This document shows, piece after piece, positions 1-8,014 of a stretch of 40,159 nt of DNA. Below the pieces are notes generated by a model. That model was not told the origin of the DNA, did no database searches, and saw only the letters and a program-made list of their open reading frames with translations. The position numbers and the translations under genes were made by a program. Source of the stretch: Planctomycetota bacterium (GTDB taxonomy: Bacteria; Planctomycetota; UBA1135); contig JAJFFB010000083.1 in the NCBI GenBank assembly GCA_021776925.1, positions 1 to 40,159 on the forward strand. The letters run 5' to 3'. How positions within the stretch are numbered: the first letter of the stretch is position 1; the number at the start of each line of letters is the position of its first letter.

Positions 1-2658
1 ACCCTGGTGCGCGCCTTCGACGGCGACACCAGCCAGCAGGTCTTCCACAAGATCCTGACCGAGGAACCGCTCGACCCGCGCCGGATCCGCAGCCGCGTGC
101 CGCGTGACCTGGCGGTGATCTGCCACAAGTGCCTGGAGAAAAGCCCCGACCGCCGTTACCCGGGCATGACGGAGCTGGCCGCCGACCTGCGCCGCTTCCT
201 GAATGACGAGCCGATCCTGGCCAAGCCGCCTGGCCCAATCACCCGCGTGGTCAAGTGGTGCCGCCGCCATCCGGTCAAGAGCGTGACCGCCGCCGCACTG
301 CTGATCGGCCTGCCGACGATCTCGATCCTCGGCACCTGGTACGTGACCCACCTCGACGAGGTGCGCGCGCAGCAGGAAGCGGAACTTATCCGAGAGGCAG
401 AGGAACTCGGTCAACGAGGATTTCTTGCGCTTTACGAGTTAGATAATCCAGAACTGGCACAGGCGCTCTTTCAGCAGGCACTGGCTACCCATCCTGGAAA
501 GGATCCTGACAATTTGGCGGGCATGGCCATGGCTGTGGCCCAGGCGGATGGACCAGTAGCCGGTATTGAAGTGCTGCACTCTCGAATTGCCGAATGGCAG
601 GCTTTCCCTGACCTGGCTCGCGTAGAGGCCGCCATCCTCGAAACTACTGGGCGCGAGCAGGAGGCCGAGCTAATCCTGTCCGATCTTGGCCAAGCGACGA
701 CTGGCATTGGCTGGTCGCTTGAGGGGCGCAGGTGGTTGGCCAAAGGTGAGAATGCCGAACGTAGTGAGGAAGATAGAGCCTTTGCCAATGCACAGAACGC
801 TTTCCATCAAGCGATCCTGGTCGCTTCGAGGGCACGGATGCAGGATTATTTTGGCATGGCCCATGCTATGGGACATCTTAGGGATCCAGGTCCATGGCTG
901 GTGCCGCTGGTCCATGCCATCGAAGGTCTTTGGCCAAAAAACTACGTGGCGGCATTGAGGCGAGGGTTTGCTTTGGGTTCTGAGCTTACTAACCGAGGAA
1001 AGGGATGGAGGACCCAAGCCCAAAAGGAAGCGGCCGTCATCGCTTACCGGGAAGCCAGTTTGATGGACGGAGAGTTCTTTTCCGGTCATTACAACCTCGG
1101 TTCCGTGCTCTACAGCCTCGGCCGTTTCGTGGAGGCGGAAGTGGCCTTAAGGAAAGCGGTTCAGTTTGATCCAGATAGTGCGATTGCGCATTACATGCTC
1201 GCCGCTGTGCTTAAGGATATGGGTCGCCCGCTTGAGGCTGAGCTGGAGTTTCGGGAAGCGATCCACGAGGATCCCGGAATGGCCTTGGCGCATTTCAATC
1301 TTGGGCGTGTGCTCAAAACGACAGGCCGATCCAAAGAGGCGGAAAGGGAATGGCGGGAGGCCATTCACCTTGACCCTGGTTTCGTTCTGGCTCTTCACAA
1401 CCTTGGATTCCACTTGATGGTCACCGGTCGTCAGTCAGAGGCGGTAGACGTTTTAGGCAAAGCCGTCGAATTGGATCCAGGCGACGCGGATGTCCGTCAC
1501 ACTTATGGACTTGTGCTCATTGAAACTGGTCGCATTGAGGATGCAGAGGCAGAGTTTCGAACCTCGATCCAACTCAATCCTGCCAACCAATTGGCCCATT
1601 TCAGCCTTGGCAGGTTGTTCCAATTGAGCGGTCGCCGAGAAGAAGCTGAGGTGGAGTACCGCGAAGCCATCCGCCTCGGTCCGGACTATCCCGTGGCTCA
1701 TTACAACCTTGGCACCCTGTTGGAGTCGTCTGGCCGAATGGATGACGCTGAGGTGGCGTACCGGGATGCCATTCGGCTTGACCAGGATTATTCCCTGGCA
1801 TCCATGAGTTTAGGCAACCTTCTTTTTGCGACCGGAAGGCATGGGGAAGCAGAAATGGTGTTTCAGGATTCCCTTCAGAAGCACCCTGCCTCCGCGGATT
1901 TGCACTACAACTTCGGCAATTTTCTCCTTGCTTCCGGTCGTCGGCCGGAGGCGGAGGGTGAATACCGGACTGCAATACGCCTAGTTCCAAATCACCCGGA
2001 GGCGCATTGCAATCTTGGTCTCATCCTCCTCCAGTCGAATCGCCCGGTGGAAGCGCTTGAGCATTTTCGTCTGGGGCACGATCTGGGCAGCCGCAAGCCG
2101 GATTGGCCCTACCCTTCGGCGGACTGGGTACGGACCGCTGAACAGGCCGTCGAGGTTTCCAGGCGATTGGCAGACCTTGGGAGTGTCCAGGATTGGAAGC
2201 AAGCCTTTGCCCTGGCTAGGGTGGCATGGAGCCAAGGAAACCTGGAGGGGGCTTCTCGCTTGGAGTCCCGGGGGCTGGAACTTGCCCGCGAAGCCCAAGC
2301 AACGGAGGTTCCTGAACTGGGCATGTGGACCGGCGCCTCGGCAATCGACCTGAATAGCACTGCCTGGGCGCTGGTGGATCCAGCACGACCGGAGAAGGGG
2401 ACCGACATGGCTCTTGCCCTTCGCCTTGCTCGGGCGGCAGTGGCGGCAGAGCCTGACGATGGCAGCATTCGCGACACGCTGGCTTGGGCGCTGTTTGCCA
2501 ACGGCCGCTACGGCGAAGCGTTGGCCGAAGAGGAAAAGGCGGTGGAACTGGCGGCAGAAGACGCTAAGCCTGGACTACGTAGCAGCCTGGAGGACCTCAA
2601 GCGGCGGGTGGCGGAAGCGCAAGCAGCGGCCGACCCTCAGGGTGCGGATGGTGGCTAG
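1..2658 (+). CDS. Membrane Ser/Thr protein kinase with TPR array, 5' partial
   Basis: The reading frame is open from base 1, so the gene begins before the window and only the end of the kinase domain is present. About 75 residues resemble the C-lobe end of a Hanks-type kinase (CLEKSPDRRYPGMTELAADL, as in subdomain XI). A basic juxtamembrane segment (VVKWCRRHPVK) and one membrane helix follow, at about residues 91-113 counted from base 7. The remaining roughly 770 residues are helical. At least nine consecutive 34-residue TPR units lie between about nt 1070 and 2080, with the usual LG..L...GR..EAE..+R.AI.LDP pattern. This matches planctomycete-type receptor kinases with an extracytoplasmic protein-binding domain. 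The substrate and signal are unknown. GC at third positions drops just after the membrane helix (about nt 380) and recovers near nt 2450. The stop overlaps the convergent MFS gene by 4 nt. Confidence 0.85.
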   Translation, partial: TLVRAFDGDTSQQVFHKILTEEPLDPRRIRSRVPRDLAVICHKCLEKSPDRRYPGMTELAADLRRFLNDEPILAKPPGPITRVVKWCRRHPVKSVTAAALLIGLPTISILGTWYVTHLDEVRAQQEAELIREAEELGQRGFLALYELDNPELAQALFQQALATHPGKDPDNLAGMAMAVAQADGPVAGIEVLHSRIAEWQAFPDLARVEAAILETTGREQEAELILSDLGQATTGIGWSLEGRRWLAKGENAERSEEDRAFANAQNAFHQAILVASRARMQDYFGMAHAMGHLRDPGPWLVPLVHAIEGLWPKNYVAALRRGFALGSELTNRGKGWRTQAQKEAAVIAYREASLMDGEFFSGHYNLGSVLYSLGRFVEAEVALRKAVQFDPDSAIAHYMLAAVLKDMGRPLEAELEFREAIHEDPGMALAHFNLGRVLKTTGRSKEAEREWREAIHLDPGFVLALHNLGFHLMVTGRQSEAVDVLGKAVELDPGDADVRHTYGLVLIETGRIEDAEAEFRTSIQLNPANQLAHFSLGRLFQLSGRREEAEVEYREAIRLGPDYPVAHYNLGTLLESSGRMDDAEVAYRDAIRLDQDYSLASMSLGNLLFATGRHGEAEMVFQDSLQKHPASADLHYNFGNFLLASGRRPEAEGEYRTAIRLVPNHPEAHCNLGLILLQSNRPVEALEHFRLGHDLGSRKPDWPYPSADWVRTAEQAVEVSRRLADLGSVQDWKQAFALARVAWSQGNLEGASRLESRGLELAREAQATEVPELGMWTGASAIDLNSTAWALVDPARPEKGTDMALALRLARAAVAAEPDDGSIRDTLAWALFANGRYGEALAEEEKAVELAAEDAKPGLRSSLEDLKRRVAEAQAAADPQGADGG

Positions 2659-3974
2659 GCGGAAGTCGTTTCCTCGGGCACCGGGGGCAGGGTCAGGGCC
2701 AGGCCGAAGGGGATCAGCAGGCTGGCGGCGAAGAGGAAGTAGGGGCTGGCCGAGCCGAACTTCCAATAGCACATGGCGCCGAGCACTGGGCCTATGGCGC
2801 GGCTGAGGGAGCCCATCGAACGAAAGGTGCCCATCGCCAGGCCTTGGCGGTCGGCGGGGCAATAGCGCGACACCAAACCCGATAGGCACGGCATGGTCAG
2901 CGAACTGCCGATCGCCATGAAGGTCAGGCCGAGGTACAGCAACAACGCGCTGTGGGCGAGACCGATGAGGATGAATCCCGGGATGGTCAGCAGCAGGCCG
3001 GCGCGGGCCAGTTTGCGCTCGCCGTACTTGGCCGGCAGGCGGCGCATCTCGCGGCCTTGCACGTAGATGATGATGACGCCGACGTAGACGAACATCAGCG
3101 CCAGCTTGCCGTGGCCATAACCCATGCGCTCGGCAGCCAGGAAGGTCAGAGTGAATTCGATCGCGGCGAAGGCGATCAGGAACAGGAAGTAGATCAGGAT
3201 GCCGGCCTTGACCCCGGGGAAGGACAAGGAGGACAGACGGCGGAAGGGGTTGATGCTGCGCCCATCAGCGTGCTGCCCGCGTTTCTCCGCCGGCAGGGTT
3301 TCGCCGAAGCGACGCGCTACCCACAACAGGTTGATCGCCGCCAGGACCAGCGATGCCAGCGCCGGACCGGAGAAGGGATTGATGGCGAAGGCGCCGGCCG
3401 GAGCCACGCCCAAGGCGCCGCCGAGATCGATGCTGGCGGTCAACGCGCCGATCACCGGCCCGAAGATGAAGCCGAGGCCGATGGCCGCGCCGATCATGCC
3501 CATGCCCTTGGAGCGGTCCTCGCCACTGGTGATGTCGGCCACCGCCGCAGAGGCGGTGGCGATGTTGCCTGCCATCGCCCCGGCGAGGATGCGCGAGGCC
3601 ACCAACACCGCGAAGCTGCCGGCAAAAAACCACATGCCACAGGCGATCATGGTGCCGGCCAGGGTCACCAGCAGGGTGGGGCGTCGTCCGATGCGGTCGG
3701 ACAATCCGCCCCAGAACACCGCGAAGACAAACTGCAGCACGCCATAAACCGACCCGAGCAAGCCGCCGAACAGCGTGATCACCGCGTTCTTGTCGTCGCC
3801 GGCGAAATCTTGCAGGCGCGCCACCAGGCGCCCGAGCATGCTGTCGGCGCCCTCGGCCTGGAAGTAGTGGTCCAGCAGTTCCGGGAACAGCGGAAACAGG
3901 ATCGAGAAGCCGACGATGTCGAGGAACACCGTCAGAAAGAGAACACCGAAAACGGCGTGGGGCGATTTGCTCAT
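2655..3974 (-). CDS. MFS transporter, DHA1/Tet-like
   Basis: The 439-residue protein has about 12 hydrophobic helices, the usual length for a drug/H+ antiporter-type major facilitator. The family motif between TM2 and TM3 is clear (GGLSDRIGRRPT, about residues 89-100). A polar loop of roughly 30 residues follows TM1. It should export or exchange small molecules across the inner membrane by proton antiport. The substrate cannot be read from the sequence. The ATG at 3974 lies 7 nt after the ctaB stop, so it is probably the last gene of the heme/oxidase-assembly operon. That position allows a role in that pathway, such as moving heme, copper or an intermediate, but this is inference only. The stop codon overlaps the stop of the convergent kinase-TPR gene. 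Confidence 0.85.
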   Translation of the reverse strand: MSKSPHAVFGVLFLTVFLDIVGFSILFPLFPELLDHYFQAEGADSMLGRLVARLQDFAGDDKNAVITLFGGLLGSVYGVLQFVFAVFWGGLSDRIGRRPTLLVTLAGTMIACGMWFFAGSFAVLVASRILAGAMAGNIATASAAVADITSGEDRSKGMGMIGAAIGLGFIFGPVIGALTASIDLGGALGVAPAGAFAINPFSGPALASLVLAAINLLWVARRFGETLPAEKRGQHADGRSINPFRRLSSLSFPGVKAGILIYFLFLIAFAAIEFTLTFLAAERMGYGHGKLALMFVYVGVIIIYVQGREMRRLPAKYGERKLARAGLLLTIPGFILIGLAHSALLLYLGLTFMAIGSSLTMPCLSGLVSRYCPADRQGLAMGTFRSMGSLSRAIGPVLGAMCYWKFGSASPYFLFAASLLIPFGLALTLPPVPEETTSA

Positions 3975-3981
3975 GACAGGA

Positions 3982-4866
3982 TCAGGAACGGAACTGGGTG
4001 TAATCCAGGACCAGCAGCAGCAGCAGCAGCGGCAGGTAGATGATGGAAGAAATCAGAACCGCGCGCGCCTGGCGCATGCTGCGGCCGAAACTGAAGCGCA
4101 CGACGAACACCAGAAAAGCAATACCCAGCGTGACCGCACCATAGAAATAGCTCTTGCCGGCGTAGCCGAACACCGGTGGCAGCATGCTGGCGATGAACAT
4201 CATGAACGCATAGTGCAGGCCCTGGCGCGCAGTGGTGCCAACCGGTGCTGCGTTGGACAGCATCTTCAAGCCGCCGCGTTCGTAGTCCTCGCGGTACATC
4301 CAGGCGATGGCGAAGAAGTGTGGGAACTGCCACAGGAACAGGATCGCAAAGACCACCCCGGCCATCATGTTGAGGCCGTTGCCGGCGGCGGCCCAGCCGA
4401 CCAGCAGCGGCATCGCCCCGGGCACCGCGCCGACCACGGTGTTGAAGGGAGTGCGCCGTTTCAGCGGCGTATAGACGTAGCAGTAGATCACCAGCATCAG
4501 GCCGGCGAGCCACGCGCTGAGCGGGTTGAGGAAGATCAGCAGCCAGGCGACCCCGCCGATCGCCAGCACCGCGGCGAAGCCGCGCGCCGCCGGCAGGCTG
4601 ATGCGCCCGGTGGGCAGCGGACGATTGCGGGTGCGGTCCATCAGGCGGTCGATCTCGACCTCGAGCACCTGGTTGATCGCCGCCGCGGCGCTGCTCACCG
4701 CGGTCAGTCCCAGCGCCAGATGCAGCGCCACCCATGGGTCCAGCGGCCCGGCACTCGCCATCCAGGCACACAACAGGGCACCGCTCAGCGATACCGCTTG
4801 GATACGCGCCTTAGACAGCACCAGCCAGTCGCCAAGGGAAGGGTGGGTGGACATGGCCGGACTCAT
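3982..4866 (-). CDS. ctaB: Protoheme IX farnesyltransferase (heme O synthase)
   Basis: The 294-residue UbiA-family membrane prenyltransferase attaches farnesyl to heme B to make heme O, the precursor of heme A. Two polar prenyltransferase motifs are visible. One starts at N65 (NQVLEVEIDRLMDRTRNRPL), with Glu where CyoE/CtaB proteins often carry the first Asp. The other is DYERGGLKML in the second half. About eight or nine membrane helices are present, and the C-terminus has a run of leucines. The ATG at 4866 overlaps the ctaA stop as ATGA, which supports this start. A second in-frame ATG at 4854 is possible. The frame stays open far upstream, but only inside ctaA. The gene is coupled to ctaA, the next enzyme of heme A synthesis. 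Confidence 0.93.
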   Translation of the reverse strand: MSPAMSTHPSLGDWLVLSKARIQAVSLSGALLCAWMASAGPLDPWVALHLALGLTAVSSAAAAINQVLEVEIDRLMDRTRNRPLPTGRISLPAARGFAAVLAIGGVAWLLIFLNPLSAWLAGLMLVIYCYVYTPLKRRTPFNTVVGAVPGAMPLLVGWAAAGNGLNMMAGVVFAILFLWQFPHFFAIAWMYREDYERGGLKMLSNAAPVGTTARQGLHYAFMMFIASMLPPVFGYAGKSYFYGAVTLGIAFLVFVVRFSFGRSMRQARAVLISSIIYLPLLLLLLVLDYTQFRS

Positions 4867-5852
4867 GTAGCGCGGCGTGGGGGGGGGCGATGGGCTTCGA
4901 GGGTGAGGGCCGCGGCGGCAGCCATCACCAGGACCCCGAGCACCAGGTGCACGGTGGCCAGACCGGTCTGCACCAGGAAGCGCGTTTGCTCGTCGTGCAG
5001 GTCCTGGCCCAGCGAACTGAAGACGAAGGCCCAGGTGGCGAGGCCGAGGCCGAGCTGAGCACCGAGCAGGTGCGCGGTGAGGCGTGCGTCGCGGCGCAGA
5101 CGCGGATCGTGATTGAAGTGCCGGTAGACCAGGAACACGGCGACGTAGATCGCCGCGGTGGCGGTCAACGCCAGCACCAGATGGCCGGAGAATGCGCCGG
5201 CCTTGTGGCGCAGGCTGGCCGCCGCGAGCAGGTTGAGGAATAGCAAGGCCATGCCGGCCTTGGTCCACAGGCGCAGACGGATACGCACCCGGACTGACCT
5301 GCCCCCCCCCACGGCGGATTCAACCGGATGCGCGGATTCAGTAGGCTCCGCGGCCCGGTCATGCGGACGTTCTGCATGCAGCCAGGAGGCGGAACTGGTC
5401 TTCGCCAGCGCCACCAGCACCACGATCACCACCTGCGCACCGAGCGCGTGCACGATGGCCCCGGTCTGGGTGTTCTCGAGCACGCGCAGCGCGCCGATCA
5501 AACCTTGAATGACGACCAGCCCCAGGTTGAGCAGCGCCAGCCGGCGCAGCTTGCTGCCATGCCGCCAGGCGAGGCCGACCAGCACAATGGAGAGCAGCCC
5601 AAGCACGCTGCCGGCCTGGCGGTGGGTGTGCTCGAGCGATGCGCCGGTGCCGAATTCATCGGCCAGGCTGCCGTAAAAGAAATCAAATAGGCTGCGCGCG
5701 TTGATGTTCGGCCAGGTCGGATAGGCCATGCCGACGTCGGCGCTGGTGACCGCGCCGCCGAGCCCTACCGTCATCAGAATGGTGAACGCCAGGGTCAGCC
5801 ACGACATGCGCGGCAACCACAACGGTTGGCCAGATTGAGCGACCTGGCTCAC
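4863..5852 (-). CDS. ctaA: Heme A synthase, COX15/CtaA family
   Basis: The 329-residue, eight-helix membrane protein oxidises heme O to heme A for aa3/caa3 oxidases. The first-half signature EHTHR is at residues 74-78, with its partner H135. Likely second-half heme ligands are H224 (SGHLVLAL) and H302 (ATVHLVLG). Between TM4 and TM5 there is a long, charged, low-complexity linker (about residues 155-195). The start is GTG at 5852, sharing bases with the stop of the cytochrome c gene (GTGA). The stop is shared with the ctaB ATG (ATGA). Two 9-base homopolymers occur in the gene, C9 on the plus strand at 5302-5310 and G9 at 4879-4887. Slippage in either would truncate or extend the protein, but such runs are expected at this GC content. 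Confidence 0.92.
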   Translation of the reverse strand: MSQVAQSGQPLWLPRMSWLTLAFTILMTVGLGGAVTSADVGMAYPTWPNINARSLFDFFYGSLADEFGTGASLEHTHRQAGSVLGLLSIVLVGLAWRHGSKLRRLALLNLGLVVIQGLIGALRVLENTQTGAIVHALGAQVVIVVLVALAKTSSASWLHAERPHDRAAEPTESAHPVESAVGGGRSVRVRIRLRLWTKAGMALLFLNLLAAASLRHKAGAFSGHLVLALTATAAIYVAVFLVYRHFNHDPRLRRDARLTAHLLGAQLGLGLATWAFVFSSLGQDLHDEQTRFLVQTGLATVHLVLGVLVMAAAAALTLEAHRPPPRRAT

Positions 5853-6910
5853 TGCCCGCCCCCATTGGAAAGGCTAAGAATGTAATGCACCAGGTCGCTG
5901 ATTTCCGCATCACTCAGCGTGGTCTGATAGGAAGCCATCGGCGTGCCCTCGACGCCGATGCTGATCCGCCGGTACAGGTCTTCCACCGCCGAGCCGCCGT
6001 GAAACTGGCCAAAGGCCATGTCGCGCGGCCGCGATTCTTCCCCCCAGGCGTCCTTCAGCAACCAGCCGAAGTTGCGGTCCCAGGCGCCTGGTCCCCGGCC
6101 GGCACCGTCCTTGCCGTGGCACATCCAGCAGGCGGCTTTGGTGCCGAGGAAGAGGTCGCGGCCACGATCGACCGATTCCGGCGTGGCTGCGGGCACCTGC
6201 GGTTGCAGCGCCATGGCCTCGGCGATGCTCCAATTGGCAGCCACGCTCTGCACGCTGAGATCCAGACCGTTGAGCAGATGCGCCTCGCGTTCGACCAGCG
6301 GAGTGTCTTCACCAAAGCGGCCGAGCTGCTCCAGCGCCGCGGCGAGTCGGAACTCGGTGATGGCGCGCATCAATTGAAAGCGGGTGTAATCAACCAGCGC
6401 GGCAAGATCGTCCTCGGGCAGCGCACCGAAGGAAGCCATCGCCGTCGACGGCACTCCCTGGCGCAAGATGCGTTCGACGTCGGTGCGGGTCGGCGGAATT
6501 CCGGTCGGAGTACTGCCGTACTTGAGGATGCCGAGGCCGAAGTCGCGCGGCCGCGGGCGCAGGATGCGCGCCGTCGGCGTGTCGGCGCCGCCGCTCCAGC
6601 CGTGGCAGTGCATGCAGTTCTTCTGATAAAGCGCGCGCCCGCGCTGCAGATGCTGGGCGTCGCCGAGGTCGGGCAGCTGCTCCTGCCATACGGCGGGCGG
6701 CCGCGGCTGCGCATGACTGCCAAACTCCTGTTCCAGAGCCGCGGCCAATAATTCCTCGCTCGACTGCGGCAGGCCCAATGCGCGGGTGTGGCGGCTCAGC
6801 GGATGCCCGGCGGTCATCGCCTCACTGCTGCCGCTGACCATCAGCGCCAGGCCGGCCAAGGCGGCGGCGCCGACCACCAACAGTCCCTTGCGGTCGTTGG
6901 GATGCATCAT
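5849..6910 (-). CDS. Membrane-anchored diheme cytochrome c
   Basis: The 353-residue protein has an N-terminal membrane anchor or uncleaved signal (about residues 8-27) and two CXXCH heme c sites: C99-M-H-C102-H103 and C261-W-M-C264-H265. Each is followed about 55-75 residues later by a candidate axial Met in a similar setting (TAMASFG and TPMASYQ), so it looks like two tandem class I cytochrome c domains. They are joined by a helical linker. It should carry electrons on the periplasmic side, either to an aa3-type oxidase or between complexes. The start ATG at 6910 overlaps the stop of the DUF420 gene by one base (TGATG), and a second ATG follows directly. It sits inside the oxidase-maturation operon, which implies it serves the same terminal oxidase. 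No oxidase subunit is fused to it. Confidence 0.88.
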   Translation of the reverse strand: MMHPNDRKGLLVVGAAALAGLALMVSGSSEAMTAGHPLSRHTRALGLPQSSEELLAAALEQEFGSHAQPRPPAVWQEQLPDLGDAQHLQRGRALYQKNCMHCHGWSGGADTPTARILRPRPRDFGLGILKYGSTPTGIPPTRTDVERILRQGVPSTAMASFGALPEDDLAALVDYTRFQLMRAITEFRLAAALEQLGRFGEDTPLVEREAHLLNGLDLSVQSVAANWSIAEAMALQPQVPAATPESVDRGRDLFLGTKAACWMCHGKDGAGRGPGAWDRNFGWLLKDAWGEESRPRDMAFGQFHGGSAVEDLYRRISIGVEGTPMASYQTTLSDAEISDLVHYILSLSNGGGQ

Positions 6911-7383
6911 CACGGAGTTGCGGCGGCGCTGGGCTCGGTGGCCATGGCCAGGGTGTAGGAATCGGTCCACACGTAAAGGACCAGATAGATCAGCACGCCG
7001 GTCACCGAGACGAACAGCCACACCGGCAGCGCCACCCGCGCCCAGCGCCGGTGGGTGGCGCGGCGATCCTTGAATCCCAGCCAGGCGGTGCGCCCGGCGA
7101 GCACCGGCACCGTCACCGCGAGAATCGTGTGCGCCAGAAGCATGCCCAGATAGGCGTTGCGCCACGCTTCTGGCCCGGCGTACTTGACCTGCAGGCCGAC
7201 GCTGGCGTGATGGTAGAGATACACCACCAGGAACAGCGTCGAACTGGTCAGCGCGGCGATCATGCAGCGCTTGTGCGCCGCCTCGTTGCCGCGTTTGATC
7301 TGGATCATTCCGGCGACCAGCAAGACGAAGGACAAGGCATTGAGACTGGCGTCGACCGTAGGCAGCAGAGGAGGGGCCGTCAT
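6910..7383 (-). CDS. ctaM: DUF420 / CtaM-like oxidase maturation protein
   Basis: The 157-residue protein has four predicted membrane helices and DUF420-type histidines (AAHKR near residue 37, YHHAS near 58, AHT near 85, THRRW near 111). DUF420 proteins (YozB/CtaM of Bacillus and Staphylococcus) are required for maturation of heme-A-containing oxidases. The precise biochemical role is not settled. Neighbours agree: SCO lies 6 nt upstream, and the cytochrome c start overlaps its stop. The ATG at 7383 is the first in-frame start after the SCO stop. Family assignment is firm, while the symbol rests on family and context. Confidence 0.82.
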   Translation of the reverse strand: MTAPPLLPTVDASLNALSFVLLVAGMIQIKRGNEAAHKRCMIAALTSSTLFLVVYLYHHASVGLQVKYAGPEAWRNAYLGMLLAHTILAVTVPVLAGRTAWLGFKDRRATHRRWARVALPVWLFVSVTGVLIYLVLYVWTDSYTLAMATEPSAAATP

Positions 7384-7389
7384 CGGGGG

Positions 7390-7965
7390 CTACTCGGCGA
7401 GAAGACTGGTGACGGCGGCATCGATGCGCGCCGCGGCGTCAGGATCGGAAATGTCGATGAAATCGCGCAGGTGTCCGCGCTTGTCGACCAGCGCCACCCG
7501 GGTGCTGTGCAAGATGTCTCCGGCGGCGTCCTTTTCCTGCGCCAGGGCGAGCAGAAAGGACTGTTCCGACAGTTCCACGATCGAGCTGGGGTCGCCGGTA
7601 AGCAGGCTCCAGTTTTGCAGCGGCAGGGCGCGTTCCTCGGCGTAACGCCGCAGAACATCGGGTGTGTCGTTGGCGCCGTCGATGCTGATGCTGAGGAAGC
7701 GCGGCCCGCTGGCGCGTGGCTGCCAGCGTTGCGCAACCTCGGCGACGGCGTCCATCAGGGGGGGGCAGATGCTCGGACAGGTGGTGAAGAAGAAATTCAC
7801 CAGCCACACGTTGCCATTGAGGTCGCCGCGGACGAAGGTGCGGTCGTCCTGGTCGGTGAGTTGGAAGGCGGCGATCTCGCCCAGATCACTCAGCTCCGCG
7901 GCGGCCTCCTTCTGGCAGGCCGCGCCGGTGGCGAGACAAACAAACAGGAACAGGGGGAGCCGCAT
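7390..7965 (-). CDS. SCO1/SenC/PrrC copper chaperone
   Basis: The 191-residue thioredoxin-fold protein delivers copper to the CuA site of cytochrome oxidase subunit II or acts as a thiol reductant there. The copper site is complete: C63-P-S-I-C67 in the TTCPSICP motif and H153 (ILHSTR). The N-terminus is a short signal ending at Cys17 (TGAAC), so a periplasmic lipoprotein is likely, although the lipobox is not perfect. ATG at 7965 is chosen because it gives an intact signal peptide. Upstream codons lie in the 49-nt spacer to the divergent gene at 8015. It is the first gene of the minus-strand operon, so the operon promoter should be in 7966-8014. An 8-base G run at 7758-7765 falls in the CPP segment. 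Confidence 0.9.
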   Translation of the reverse strand: MRLPLFLFVCLATGAACQKEAAAELSDLGEIAAFQLTDQDDRTFVRGDLNGNVWLVNFFFTTCPSICPPLMDAVAEVAQRWQPRASGPRFLSISIDGANDTPDVLRRYAEERALPLQNWSLLTGDPSSIVELSEQSFLLALAQEKDAAGDILHSTRVALVDKRGHLRDFIDISDPDAAARIDAAVTSLLAE

Positions 7966-8014
7966 GGCCGTAGCCCCATAGGATAGTCGTGCCTGCGGCG
8001 TCCGGATCCGCCCC

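Noticed and set aside
1070..2080. Nucleotide tandem repeats in the kinase-TPR gene
   Set aside because: The periodicity is protein-level TPR structure. The DNA units have diverged and are not recent duplications.
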